Assembly (NCBI GenBank): GCA_000320605.2
Contig: KB445798.1
Location: 525,703-589,702 of the forward strand
Direction: 5' to 3'
Source of the DNA: Gelatoporia subvermispora B
Taxonomy: Eukaryota; Basidiomycota; Agaricomycetes; Polyporales; Gelatoporiaceae
DNA: 64,000 nucleotides
A program made the position numbers and the translations under genes. Below are positions 24,135-35,940 of this stretch, in pieces. The notes beneath the pieces are model-generated. The model was not told where the DNA came from. It saw nothing but the letters and a program-made list of their open reading frames with translations, and ran no database searches. Every line of letters begins with the position of its first letter. Position 1 is the first letter of the stretch.

Positions 24135-24926
24135 CACGAAGCTCATTTCCATCCCAGATCACTCCCGTACACCCCCCCCCCCCCCGGAATTCAATTAACA
24201 TCTCTCGACGGTCCCTCAGGCTGTGCCCGCAGATACACCAACGGTCGCAAATGGGTAGTCGCACACCACATTGGGGGAGTGACCTCGTATTGTCAGATGC
24301 ATCCTACACGACGAAATTGGCCTTGTAGGTGCATCTGTACCAGTTCATTCCGGCCCCGTGTTGAACAGGTGCATCTGTTCACTGGCAGTGTTGCGGATGC
24401 ATCTGTTCAAACCTCACGTGAGTTGCCTCATCAGCATGCGGATGCATCTGTCCGCTGCGCACGCGATGCATCTTCTGTTGCGCAGGTGCATCCATTGCAC
24501 TGAACAGATGCATCTACCACATGAAACCGCTCCGCCCGCGTAAAAAGAGCGTGGCGACTGACTCGATCCACTTACTTAGAGACCACACAAGTAGTTTCCT
24601 TCGGCGCATACCCACTATACTATAGCACTATGCAGTTCATAGGCATATAGGCTTTCTCAGCTGTACTAACACTCACACCGAACGCCGGATGCACCTGTCC
24701 CGACTCCCGTACCGATCCCAATTGAATTGACTGTCACACAATACATCTAATCGATTTCCTTCACGCTGCCACATACCCCCACTAATCCTTCCGAGTGAAG
24801 CAACGCATCGTATATATCGATGCGTCCATTGAATCGACCCTTCGCATCTTGCAACAGACAGTGATACCTTGCCGCTTGCCTATCCCTTCCGTCAGTGTTG
24901 TCTACTACGTGATCTGATCAGGTTTC
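24135..24926. other. non-coding spacer with a C-tract and a motif cluster
   Basis: Holds a run of cytosines around 24172-24185, the eight-copy GATGCATCTGT-like cluster (listed separately) and one more copy, GGATGCACCTGTCC, near 24687. No gene is evident before the KDZ transposase stop. Confidence 0.55.
24296..24515. repeat. cluster of eight GATGCATCTGT-like motifs
   Basis: Copies with core (A/G)GATGCATC or AGGTGCATC followed mostly by TGT(T/C) start near 24296, 24327, 24367, 24396, 24441, 24465, 24484 and 24506. Spacing is irregular at about 20-45 bp. The core GATGCATC is palindromic. The same motif recurs at 24687, 33115, 33143, 36218, 36262 and 36294. Such clustered short motifs are typical of transposase-binding subterminal repeats, but a promoter role is equally open. 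Confidence 0.7.
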
Positions 24927-27900
24927 TTACCTCCGACCGTACGATGCATGCGCAAGTCGTCCCCTCCTCTCCCATTCTCCGCTCCTTTGATGCCAATCTT
25001 GTGTCCAGTGCTCAAAGAAGCGCACCGTCCGACGCATTTTCTCTTCTAGCAATAATTTCTGCTCTGTCCAATGCGCCTTGAGGGCGTTTCTTCGGAACCA
25101 ATGCACCCTCAACGCTATGTCCAATAGTTAGCACTCTGTTGGTGGCCGGTATTCAGTGTACTTGCCATCTGACATGAAGTCCTTCAGAGCCGTGTCTTCC
25201 GACTCCTTCAACCATGACGCATCTTCCCAAATCCAAGAAGACGTCTTCCTGCTTTCTCCGAGTACTTGGTCTTCATCGCGCAGCGTGAATGCAACTAGAT
25301 CGGATGCCTTCAGTTCCCGCAACTTGCAGTCCCCGGCTTGCTCCGCCAAGGCTAAGATGCGCTCGCGTGCTCGGCGGTATGTATCTGCGGCAAGCTCGAT
25401 CGCTTCTCCCTGACGCTTGATGTGCTGGCGAGACCGCGTCATCGGCACTTGACCTGTCACCTCTCGTTGTTGATGTTTGAGGGAGAACTTGGTAATCAGG
25501 TGTACTCGGACCTCAGCGAGGGCGTCATTTGCCTGTCCCTCACGCAGACGTCTTTCCACATCTACCGCCTCTTTCATCCTGGCTGAGCGAATGAGGTCAG
25601 CATCCAGACTCGAAGGCAGGTCGATACGTATCGCGTCAAGCTGGTCCCTTTCCTCGCTACAAGTTCCCCGCCCACTTGACTGCACAGGTCCACTAGGCGG
25701 CTCGATGAGCATGTCAGCGCGCTGTCTGTCTTCTCCGTCTACACCTGCTTGCATCTCCAACCACGCCGCAGCCAACACAGGGATCAGAAACACGCTACGC
25801 AGTTTCTGCCACACGTCAAGTCGCGAGTAGAAGCGTTCGAGCTTTGCCTGTATGCTGTCGCTGACTTCGTCGTCTAAGGTATCACCATCGAGGTCCGCGA
25901 TCAGCTCCACCCTACGGTCGTCAGCGCTGACATGTCACACGAGATTCTAATACTCACCTAAGCTCCTCAAGTTCAATCCCCTCTTCGAGGACACCAATTA
26001 AACCTCGACGCTGTATACGAGATGTAGTGCTGGTCTCTTGATTCAAACGTGCGCTGATTTGTTTCTGGGACAATGCTGCGAGCACAAGTCAGCTCCGAAC
26101 CACGGCCTCTCCATACCACGCACCGGCGTCTTTTTTGATTTCATATGGATTGTTCAATCCTTCGTGCGTTGCCAGATCCACCACTTTACGCAAGTAGTCC
26201 GCTTCTACCACCTTCCATTCTTGCACCTTGGATGCTGGCAATTTCTTTTCCAATTTTGTCACCTCCTCCGATAGCACGCTGGATTGCGTTACGGCCTCCT
26301 TGTGTTTCACGACTAGTGATCGTGCTGCCAGGCGGCTCATCAGTTGAGTACATATACAACCAAAGACACGTACCCATATCGTGTACCCTGCGCACATTCA
26401 CGTCGGAATGGTGGTCATTGATTATATCGTGTCGATGACCTGCCGCCATCTCCCGTGTGCGTGCTGCGAGTCCGTTGAGGATCGACCAGATTCGTTCAGG
26501 AGCTTCACCGTCAGTCATAGCCGCCCCCGGCATCCAATAGTAAGAGAATTTATATCGGCATGAGGCTGTATGTGCAGGGAGATGGAACTTCCCTATCACC
26601 GAGAACGTCCTCGGGAATCGAACATGCTGGATTGACAGTAACCGAGATCTGTTGGTCTCAAACCACTTCATCCGCTTCTGGAAATTCTTCCGGTATTGGC
26701 AATTGATGTCATAACCGGCAATGATCAGGAGGATGTTCATCCACCGCTGCAGTCCCGATATTGTAGCGAAGTCAACATTCGCAAACCTGTTGGCGCCATT
26801 ATCTGCCTGCTATCTCTTGATCTAAACAGAAAACATACCTCTCACCCTTTTGCAGGTCCACTCCGCCACCTGGCAAAATAAACATATGCCTCGCGCAGCT
26901 GAGGCCCACTGTACCCGACACTCGACCTCCATAGCCTCCATAACCCATCGCGCCGAATTTATGGCACGTACTAGGCTAGCCCCGCGATCATTGACGATGT
27001 TTAAGCAGCGTGCGCACGGTCTCATGTCATGATAGCCACTCACCTCGCGCTCCAGAGGTCCTAAATCCCGTTGATACACCTTGAAGTCCTGCACGTTCGC
27101 AAAATATGCCGCGCCTTCAGTCAATGCAAAATCGTTTGGATCAGATGGCTTATCCCGCTGGTTTTGTTGAAAATTGCCATCCATTGTCGTGAAAATAGCC
27201 TCCAAATATCTATACGGCGTTAGCGAACATTTACTTCGGGTACATCTGTCACGCACCGCAAGTGCTCGGGTCGTGATCGCCACCGCGGGTCCATATTCAT
27301 GCCTGGTTGCGGGCAAGATGGACACAAGACCGCTAGGCATCCGGCGGCCAACTCTCGCACGGGTTCCACGCCTGCCCGTTTCACAGCCCGGAGCCAAATA
27401 AACTCCTGCATCGAGGCTAGAAGCTCTCGATAGCGATCCTATCAAACAGCTGGTCGACATGCAAAGCACCCGGATTATATGGGGAAACCTGCCAGCACTC
27501 ACCGGAACACATTGAGGTTGAATATTGTTTGTTCGTCGCTGCAGATAACGATAGAAGTCCTGGGCTGGCAGCTGAGCCTGCAAAGCCAGGAGGTGGAAGT
27601 CCTTGAGAACCTCCACTGTGAATGCCGTCACCGGCTTCTCCCAAGTTGCCGGCCATAGACCATGTGAGATGAGTTGCAGTGCGGCTGGGGTGCTCTCTAG
27701 CTCATCATCCAAGCACGCACAGAAGCGAACACCAATTTCATCCACGCCGTGACTGTGCACAATGGTCATTCGGCGGGGCTCTGGCAAAGCGGCCACGCAC
27801 TTTTGTCCGCCATGGCCAAGGTCTATAATGAGACCCAAATTCCCCAATGATTTGCCTGCCCAAAAGCCTCGTCCGACCTCCCATTCCTCCTGACGGTGGA

Positions 27901-28514
27901 ATGGCAGATGTTTGTGCATGATGACCGTGCATTTTTTGCAAAGCACGCGCGGCAGAAAACAGTCCACACACCTGTATGCACTCTCGCACGTCGTTACGGG
28001 AGCACACCCACTGTTTGACAGCTCGATTCTGCAGCCACATTCCTGGCGAGCGGCTGCGCCCGGGGACTCTTCGCGCCCTAACCAAGTATGTAGCGCACGT
28101 TGCGCCCATTGGCCAACAAATTGACTGAGCCTGACCGAGCGTGGCTGAACCAGACGCATTCAGCTTTGGTAGAGCAATCGAGATGCTGCATGTGCTCACC
28201 TGCGTACCACGACGTGGCTCTAACGGCACCTCCGCAACACCCACCGGTACCGACTGCTTGGCCTCATAAGGCATATCTGACAATTTCACGGTAGCGTCCT
28301 GTACGTCAGCAGAAGGGGCCTCTCGCACCTGCTGGGATCCACTTTCTCGGATTTGCCCTGCTCGTTTGCTCAAGCTGCCCCACACATCGAATCGCCGTGA
28401 GTTGGGACGTTGAGAGGCTTGGCGACCTCGAGCAGACTTGTCAAATGTACCAGTCAGACTGCTGGTGGTGCTGGGGCCGCTTTTCTTGCGTGAACGGGGT
28501 GTTGGGAAGCGCAT
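24927..28514 (-). mobile_element. KDZ (Kyakuja-Dileera-Zisupton) transposase gene with CxC2 domain
   Basis: KDZ elements are RNase H-fold DNA transposons expanded in mushroom genomes. ATG 28514-28512 (MRFPTPRSRKKSGPS) opens a basic disordered leader. The CxC2 cysteine cluster follows (27,790-28,060: CGCRIELSN, YRCVDCFLPRVLCKKC, PFHRQEEW, LGLIIDLGHGG), then QDFYRYLQRRTNN and the zinc-like CPSCPQPGMN. Candidate catalytic acidic residues are in TTMDGNF (about 27,180), GYDINCQY (about 26,700) and DGEAPERIWS (about 26,500). CARHMFILPGGGVDLQKGER is in the expected place. The C-terminus follows (25,130-25,910: ADLDGDTL, LDVWQKLR, SSWIWED) and ends in HWTEQKLLLEEKMRRTV, stop 24929-24927. About ten introns join in frame and no stop was found in exons, so the gene may be intact. 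Confidence 0.9.
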
Positions 28515-28962
28515 GATAATAACTACAGCTGAGCCATAGACTGAGAGGCGACACCTGAACCTGACGTGCGTCAAACTTTTCGCTGGCGCTTCTCGGACTG
28601 CCAGGCGCTTGCCTTCAGATGGGCGGCTATGCCATTGTGGCGCCTCCGTCAAACATTTTGTGCGCGACATTCCACACTGTACTCCAGTGGTAACATCGTC
28701 AGGAGGGTCTCAAAATCTTCCTTATGCTTGCCCCGGATGACCTGACAACTTTATTTTGTATGTTTTAATGACAGCCAATTGGGCTCAAGCGACGAGTTTT
28801 CGGGGACGTTATTGACTGCAGAACGCGTTCTAACTTGCAGTGGCGCACCTCACCCACCTTCCACCACAACTCAAAATCGGACATATCCAGCCACACCACC
28901 TGCTACACACGCCAATACACCCTAAGCAGCAGCAAACACTGTTCTGAAGTCTTCTGCGACTC
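28515..28962. promoter_or_regulatory. divergent intergenic region
   Basis: Lies between the 5' ends of the KDZ transposase (-) and the next accessory gene (+), so it should contain both promoters. No motif cluster like those at 24.3 or 36.2 kb is present. Confidence 0.4.
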
Positions 28963-29667
28963 AATGGGCTCCTCATATGAAAGGTATATCCTCTACATTA
29001 CCTCCTAATCACCGCTTACACTGCCTAGAAATGCCGAAGCTCGTCGGGAGTACCAACGTCACTACAATGCTGTACATCGTATAGGGCGTCGGAAGATAAG
29101 CAAGGAAGATCGGGAGGTGCGACAGGAGATGCGCCGCTTGGAATTAGATGGCGAGAGGCCGTCAGTTCTTTCCTTTCTTTCATACCAAGCCAACTGAATT
29201 CATACCATTTGTGTAGAACATATCATAATGACATTATCCGCAAGTACCCCATACGCGACACCGAGTGTACCCTCGCTATGCATCACAGTGAAGCCAGAGT
29301 CTGGCAGGCACTATGCGAGGACTTGCATCATCGCAAGGGACTTGGCGGCGAGTGGAAGGAAGAGTTTTTGCAAGATATCTGCCGCGAGCTCGACAACTGT
29401 GTCTCCGATGCTCGTTCTCGCATTGACCGGGACCCAGATGATGCTTCAATATTACACCAGCAACGACGCCGGGTCGCGGTGTATTACCAATTTCGTGATC
29501 TCTTGTCTCAGGGTGAGCTCGTCTTAAGTTACGCTGGAAGGGATGTGGCCTTGGTCATACAGCGCAGATGGCATGTGACTCTCCAATTCGCTCATTTCAT
29601 TCTAGTTTTAACCTCCTGCCATTTCAGCGTGAATTTGCGTACCCTACGACAGAAGTTTGGGATATGA
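28963..29667 (+). CDS. unrecognised basic accessory protein, divergent from the KDZ gene
   Basis: ATG 28963 gives MGSSYER, an intron joins to NAEARREYQRHYNAVHRIGR, and a second intron near 29160-29216 joins DGERP to TYHNDIIRKYPIRDTE. The segment continues through WQALCEDLHHRKGLGG and RIDRDPDDASILHQQRRR. A last intron after LLSQ (about 29510) joins to VLTSCHFSVNLRTLRQKFGI, stop 29665-29667. The N-terminal third is very basic and helical, reminiscent of a nucleic-acid-binding region, but no named domain is recognised. The head-to-head arrangement with the transposase suggests a shared promoter. Confidence 0.55.
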
Positions 29668-29956
29668 ATTACAATTAGGATGACAGTTACATAAAGCTAC
29701 GGTGCGACTGAGGCCGAGAGTCACCCATTTACATGATCGATGATGCATATGTAAATCCGCCTCCATGTAACACTGGCTCTCTGATGTAGTCGATACAATG
29801 ACATATGTCGGAGGGCGCATGACATAACCTCGTTGTGGCAACACAGCGGCGTGCCCGATCTGGATCGCCACGACAGAATTTGAACTTGTCGCTACACCAC
29901 TTCTATCCTTCACTCATCCGCATCGCTGCACACTACCATCTACTCTATCATTAGCC
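29668..29956. other. short intergenic spacer
   Basis: Nothing recognised; it probably contains the promoter of the gene starting at 29957. Confidence 0.3.
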
Positions 29957-30505
29957 ATGCCTCCTTCCAACTTTGGACGACTCAGCCGTGCGGAGGCCGA
30001 GCTTCTCGAGCGCGAGTTCGCTTCACCTCAAGTTCAATTTTGGCTCGCATCCGGCCAACCAGGCCGCATTCGCCAAGTCGCAAACCATATTATCCACCAA
30101 TATGTCTCTGAACTTGGTGATCCTCTGAATGCCGAATCCGATACGGAATTCGAGGAGCGCAAGGGGACCCTGAGGAATCGGGCAGCAAGAACCCGACTTA
30201 TTCGGCGCCTTGACGAGACTGACCAGGACTGCAGAATTCGCCTTCAAGGCATTCCCGGGGTATGTACTGTCCGTGCCATCTGTACTATTACTGACCATGT
30301 AATCAGTTTATCCACACATGGGTCCAATATCGAGTTCAGCATGATGCTAGTCGCGGCCAGTGACCCGAGTGCTTCAATATCCGTGTGACGGACACCTTCC
30401 GGCGGGTAACAACTCAAACTAAAGCCGTATACAATATGTGGGGAAGGGGGGTGTTTGAGACGGCAGTCGGGGGATCCATAATTTGCGTAGTACCTTGACC
30501 AAACA
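29957..30505 (+). pseudogene. broken paralogue of the 30773 gene
   Basis: ATG 29957 opens MPPSNFGRLSRAEAELLERE. The first about 95 residues align with the start of the next gene (LLEREFASPQVQ against LLDREYASHEVQ; GRIRQVANHI against GSLRKAANFI; RLQGIPG against RMKGIAT). An intron at about 30259-30305 sits at the matching place and is followed by FIHTWVQY, against RIYTWVKY in the paralogue. TGA 30361-30363 then stops the frame. Coding-like sequence (TDTFRRVTTQTKAVYNMWG) continues behind it to about 30505, so the stop is probably a mutation. Confidence 0.6.
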
Positions 30506-30772
30506 TGAAAGAATGCCTGTATCATAAAAAATCAGTGCCTCGTCCAGTTTGAACGCGTCTGTTGTGATTTGGCTATGGACGGCAGCTCCGTGCTGAAATT
30601 GGCAAGTTCCCCATGTCAGCAAATGCTCGTGCGCAGGGGCCCGATCTCTCCCGAGTGAAGTCAGCCGCACGCCGCGCGCTGAGTGTTTTTGCCTCTGCGT
30701 CTGCCACCTGGACGACCATACAAGAGATTACTTCTTGTCTCCACTCGCTACAACTTCGCCGCACGTGTCGAC
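30364..30772. other. remnant coding sequence and spacer
   Basis: The first part is the decayed tail of the preceding pseudogene; the rest is presumably the promoter of the 30773 gene. No repeat seen. Confidence 0.35.
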
Positions 30773-31940
30773 ATGGGTGAAACAAAATGGTTGCCAAACG
30801 AAAGTGACCTACTTGATAGGGAGTATGCAAGCCACGAGGTCCAGAGTATCCTAGCGACCGGCGAAATCGGCAGTCTGCGCAAGGCGGCCAACTTCATTGC
30901 AATGAAATACGAAAAAGTGCTAGGGAAGCTACGACCGGCAGAAACAGAGGCCGACTTTGTGGTCCGGAAAGCGTCATTCAAGTCTCGTACTACTCGAGCC
31001 AAGATGACCATTCTCCCGGCGGAGACCCCCGAAGAATATGCGACTAGAATGAAAGGCATCGCGACGGTGGGTGCCATGGTTCCTCTCAAGAACTGAGTGA
31101 GCTGATAGCATGGACAGCGCATTTACACCTGGGTCAAATATCAAAGTGACGGTCGCGTCTCAAGAGCTCCTCCGTCGCTTGAGGACGCGCCAGTGCAGCA
31201 CGTGCATCGCCTAACAGGCTGGGACGTCTACAAGCGAGAGCGCGGGAGCGTCCTCACTGCAGAGGGTATAACAGTGACGCCTGGGGCAATTCAGGAATGG
31301 ACAGCTTTGGCGAGGGCGGAGTTCGAGGCATTGAGCCAGGACATCAAAGTGGGTTGGAAGAAAAAGGCAGACGAGGAGAACGGGGCCAATGAGGAGCGAC
31401 AGGAAGCAAAGAACACCATCTCGTTAGAAGCACCTGATGAAGAAACCATAGCGAAACGTGACACAGAATGTATCAAGTGAGTCTGGCGTTCACGGACCGC
31501 GATTCAATCTAAGTCCCCCGGTGTAGGCATCTTTGCAGACTCGAAGATCAGATCAATAACGTCCTCCAGAAAGTCAATGTGAGGACTGGATACGTCAGCT
31601 TCTCCATCACAGGAGGAATTAACCAAAATGGTCGCTTGCGAGCATTCATGTACGTCCAAAGGATGATATACCAGCACTGTCCTGATACCCAGAGCAGAAA
31701 ATGTGCCGGTAGAGATAAATACGGCAGGGACTTCGAGCAGAAACTCGAGGGACTAGGCGAGCGGATCCTCGAGCGACTGTGCAACTTGTTTGAGGCTTTC
31801 ATGATAGATTGTTTCGAGTGTGAGTCCAGATCTACAGAGATGCCACAGGAAAACTTATGTGTTAAGCAGGGGAGGCCGAGAAGGAGAGTGAGAACAACGA
31901 AGGCGAGCCGAAGACGCCGCCGGAAGTGAGCTGGCATTAG
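30773..31940 (+). CDS. accessory protein with duplicated N-terminal domain and an HMG-box-like segment
   Basis: Unrecognised as a whole. ATG 30773 gives MGETKWLPNESDLLDREYA. An intron near 31064-31110 joins GIAT to RIYTWVKYQSDG. The central segment HRLTGWDVYKRERGSVL, then EWTALARAEFEALSQDIK and VGWKKKADEENGANEE, has the spacing of aromatic and basic residues of an HMG box, a DNA-bending fold; this is a resemblance only. Further exons give HLCRLEDQINNVLQK, SFSITGGINQNGRLRAF and DKYGRDFEQKLEGLGERILE. The last exon ends KTPPEVSWH at TAG 31938-31940. The same frame stays open for another 316 codons beyond that TAG (next entry), so the stop may be secondary. Confidence 0.6.
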
Positions 31941-32888
31941 CGCCGTGGGACTGCATCAGAAGGAGTGCCGAGCTTGACCCGCTCGGACAGCGTGGTGTCT
32001 TCATCGAGCGTGGGCGCAACCAGCATTTCCGGCGTATCAACAGCTAGTACTATGGGATCCACTGCAAGCATTTCCGGCTTATCGACCGTCAGTACTACTG
32101 CCTCCACTGTGTCCCAAGAGTCTAGCACGCCAACTGAATCAAGTGCCGGCGCCTCGATGACACTCGCCGCCCACACAAGTGCGGCTTCAGGAAACGCTGT
32201 GCTGCCATCCTCGCTGTGCGAAAACATCGCCCTTGTTGTCCACTCAGGGGACACCGCGACTCCTGCAAAGTCACTAGACTCAAACGTGCGACCAGGAACA
32301 CTCGGTCCATCGACACCGTCATCCCGATCCAGCTCTACGCCCAAGGTGCCCAAGCACTTCAGTCCGTTCAAATCCGTGTCTACGGTCAACCCTGAAGCGG
32401 ATGAGCCAACGCCACGGCCCCTTAAGCCGTTTAGTCCTTTCAAGTCGGTGCCAGGCGAGTCGGGTGCAAGACTTACGACACCAGTGAAGCTGTCCATTCA
32501 CTCCAGCGCCAGTGTGGAACTCGCTTCACCAGGTATTAACATAGCAGAGGGGACCACTCATCCAGTAACGCCAGTGAAGTTATCGCTGCAGGCGACGGCT
32601 GCAATAGAACCGCGCCGCACCGTACCTGGGGTCACAAGGGACCACGATGTGGCCACGTCGCGTCGGGGACGGGAGGAGCCAGTCACCGATAGAGTCGTCG
32701 AAGATGGAGATGCGACGCCGTGCCCACAGAAGATAACCAGGGCAAAGACCAAAATGGTGTCAAAGGCGTCAAAGAACGTGGCACCAAAGGTGAGCCCTCG
32801 CAAGACGAGAAGTACTAAGCAGGATATCCAAGAGCGAGTGACACGGTCGCGCAAGGCGAGTGCTCGGGCTCTGCAGCAAGATCCGTAA
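31941..32888 (+). pseudogene. Ser/Thr/Pro-rich, basic-tailed frame downstream of a TAG; probably the severed 3' half of the preceding gene
   Basis: The reading frame continues exactly in phase after TAG 31938-31940 (RRGTASEGVPSLTRSDS) with no ATG near its start, which argues that it was once joined to the gene before it. It holds Ser/Thr-rich repeats, two FSPFKSV repeats (PKHFSPFKSV and LKPFSPFKSV), two TPVKLS repeats, and a Lys/Arg-rich tail (KASKNVAPKVSPRKTRS) ending near 32886 at a possible donor site. The composition suggests a nuclear, disordered protein. Alternative: a genuine exon joined by an unusual splice I could not find. Confidence 0.5.
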
Positions 32889-33308
32889 GTGCGGTCCACA
32901 AATACTGAACGAGGCGCAGGCTGATTCGGAGTGAATATAGCCTAGAGTCAATGCGAGCGAGCCGTAGCAAGTAGAATGCATAGAATAAGTAGAATGAGGA
33001 TCATAGAACGGTGATCATAAGCAATAATAGTTACCTTGATATTATAGTTACATAAGCCACGCATGGCTGGTAGTGACGCGCCAAGGCGCTCGTGCGGGCG
33101 CTAAGGGACTGAACAGATGCATCTTCCTCCTCGCAAATGTGCAGGTGCATCTGTCTCCTCGTACCTTTCTGGAAATCAGTCGGCCGACAGGAACTGCCCC
33201 AATGATGTGCCCCAACGGAAAATTTCTGGGTCGGCCGACGAGAGAAGGGGGACGTGAAATGCTTGACCTCCCTTGCAGTCTCCTTCCCTCTTGCACTCGA
33301 CCTTCAAG
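32889..33308. other. spacer with two GATGCATC-type motifs
   Basis: AGATGCATCT at 33115 and AGGTGCATCTGT at 33143 lie 165-195 bp upstream of the next ATG. The remainder is AT-rich with no gene. Confidence 0.5.
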
Positions 33309-34961
33309 ATGCCTACGTATTCAGAAGTTCTCAAGCGTATCGCTAAAGAAGGTGCAGACCTGCGCAAGCCGACGGAGACATGTCTCTGTCGGGAGTGTAA
33401 AAGACCTCTGCCGGTTCGCGTCGCATATTCGGAGCGCAATGCAGGCAAGTGGGTCGGAGTGGTGAGTACGCTGATATTACCAGCCATAAGATGAAACTGA
33501 CACACAAAATTGAGTGCTTTGAGTGCGACAAGGCCACGGTCCCGTCGCAGACGAGTCCGTCACCGGAGCACAGGCAGCGCATTGAAGCCGTACGAGCACT
33601 GGATCGTATGGAGCTTGACGACAGGAGGATGGCGCGGGCATTGCAGAGGGCGGAAAACAGACAGGTACGTGGTTAGCAACAAAATTCAGGGGGAAAAGAC
33701 TTTGCTAACGTGGGTCGCCGAAGGCCAAGCTCCTGAAGAGCCCACAAACGCCCAAGACGCCTCGTACGCTGCGCACACCTCGAGCTGTGGGGTCTGATAG
33801 CGAGCCCGGCACACCTGAGACCCCTAGAACAGGTCCTCGGGCCAGCAAAGTGCCACACACGCCCAAGACGCCGCGCACACTGAAGACTTCACGCACACCC
33901 AAGACGCCGCGCACGCCCAAGACATCGACAACGGCGACGGTACCGCTGGCATCGAGCCAGCCAGGTAGGCGTGAGTCGTCACCTATCAAGCTGGTCTCCG
34001 ATGGCGAGGGGGCAGACATGAATAGAAAGGACACCAGGGTAAGTGCGGTGTTCTTGAGCGGTACAAATAGACTGCTTACTTGAACTTAGCTTATGGCGAG
34101 CTATGAGCTCGAGCTGACAGATGAGGAGGTCGACGGGATACCTCGCACGATCGTGAAGGATCTCGGGACACAAACATCATACATGCTGCCTTTGCCCAAC
34201 ACCGCGAGCAAGACCAAGTTCCTCAAGGGCCGGAAGACCACGAACAAGAGGGTGGCCGAGAACGACGAACCCGAAAGCAACAGCAACGACATCATGCCCG
34301 CGGGCGAAGGGCACAAGCGCAAATCGATCAAACTGGCCGGGCGCGATGATGTTAACACCGCGGAGACGATCGTGATCTCGTCGGACAGCGAGGAGGAAGA
34401 GCCAGCTGCATCTGCGCAGGTAAAGGTCCCAGCTATGGTGGTCGAGGACAGCCGCGGGGAGAGTATAGGGGTGAGCGAGTCTGACCAGGAGGATGGTCCG
34501 CATCTTCTCAAATCACACGACAATCGCCAAAGGTTAGTTCGTGTGGTGATTTGGACAGGGACCGAGGTGTGTGCTGTGGGCATGTTGATGTCCACCATGC
34601 TGACAGGTAGCCACAGGAAAAGCGTTATGCGAAAGTCGAGAAGACGTTCGCTTACTTAGGGTTAGTGGATCTGGGCCAGTTGGTCCATGGTCCGCTGAAT
34701 TTACCACCAGAGACTCACATAGAGTTGTGGGACAAGGCAGAGTCGAGCTGGGTGGGCGTGCTCACCAGCCAGTCACCGTATTGGGTTGGCGTGGAGACAA
34801 AGGGGATTTGGGGTCGTGTTGTAGGCAGTGGAGCGGTGGGGACTGACTTCTGGGAGGAAATGAAGAGGATCCAGACGGGTGCGCCTGCGGTGCCCTTCGA
34901 GTGGCTCATAGAGTACGAAAATCGGGCGGAGCAAGAGAAGCTCTTGTTAAATAGAAGTTGA
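33309..34961 (+). CDS. accessory protein: Cys-cluster (GRF-like), TPKTPRT repeats, SUMO-interacting-like motif
   Basis: ATG 33309 gives MPTYSEVLKRIAKEG. A five-cysteine zinc-binding-like cluster follows (CLCREC, then NAGKWVGV joined by an intron to CFECDK), comparable in layout to GRF-type zinc fingers, which bind single-stranded DNA; this is a weak structural guess. An exon near 33722-34040 contains about eight repeats of the TPKTPRT kind, potential proline-directed kinase sites. The next exon carries basic NLS-like stretches (FLKGRKTTNKR, GHKRKSIK) and TIVISSDSEEEEP, a strong match to the hydrophobic-plus-acidic SUMO-interacting motif. The last exon (about 34617 on) encodes a compact domain, AKVEKTFAYLGLVDLG to LLLNRS, with stop 34959-34961. 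Introns join in frame, so the gene looks intact. A nuclear role is likely. Confidence 0.6.
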
Positions 34962-35159
34962 TTATGCACGGTCTCGTAGTTATGCGCGGTCTCTTAGAAT
35001 TAATTAGCCAATGCGCATATCATGGGATTGATCTTGAAGATGTGATTGACCAACGGGCGGACGCGGGATGAGTGGCGGGTGCACGCGGAGGTGGGCCGAA
35101 TGGTCGGTGTAACGGGTGTCTCGCGACTACGCCATCTGCTTCAAAATCCATGCTCTTTG

Positions 35160-35887
35160 CTAGGTGGTGACTCAAGCAGATGTCGACAAGCACACCAAGT
35201 GTCACTGCGCTGCCGCCGTGGATGCCATCAATGGTGCGACAGTGAGTACTGCCTTACATTTTTCAGGAAAACTTTCTCATGCAACGGCAAGGGCGGTTGA
35301 GGTGCTACGCGGCTTCCGAGACAGGGGCGGACAGACGTATTCGGCAAGGCGAGTGCCCAGTAGAACCAGATTCTGCCGGGTAGAAAACCTCGACCTCGGA
35401 CCGCCTGCGATGAGGGTGGAGGCCCTCCATTGGTTGGACGTCATGTCAGTGGATCGCGTGCCGATGAGTGTATTGGTGGTGGGGTACTTGACCGAGTGCA
35501 CGGGGATTGGCTTGCGGCTTCAAGTATTCGCGGATGAAGACCGAGGTGGGTTAGCCAGGGTAGGACTCAGGGAGTTGTCGGACGGGACATGTGAGTGAAT
35601 GCCCCACTGAATCAATCACACATAATTGATGTATGTCAGACTGGCTGCCATGGGAGCCTCAGACGTCCAAAGTGCTCGACTGCACGTCGCAGCCAGCCGA
35701 GGGACTTTGGGGAGACCTGGAGATGTTAAACGAGGTCGATCAAAGCAATCTCCGCGTGGACTCTGTCGTAGCGTGCGAGGTGAGCGTGATAGGGAACCTG
35801 CCAGCATGGTTCTCGCACTCGCAGCCTGACGGGACAAAACCAATTTTACATAGTGTAATGCTGTTGTACCAGGGAGAACGAACTTAG
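35160..35887 (+). CDS. unrecognised accessory gene of the KDZ island
   Basis: Coding-like sequence begins near 35163 (VVTQADVDKHTKCHCAAAVDAING) and runs as an open frame to about 35592 (RVEALHWLDVM, SVLVVGYLTECTGIGLRL, RELSDGT). An intron (35592-35638) joins it to DWLPWEPQTSKVLDC and on to SVMLLYQGERT, stop about 35887. A 5' exon may lie at about 35040-35110 but the start was not settled. No domain is recognised. Style and position match the 33309 gene. Confidence 0.5.
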
Positions 35888-35940
35888 ACACGATTCGAAC
35901 TCATGTAGCCCTGAGTCAAGCACCCTGAGTAGTGTAGCCG

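Noticed and set aside
24296..24515. CRISPR-like array
   Set aside because: Motif copies are short, irregularly spaced and in a fungal genome; a clustered binding motif fits better.
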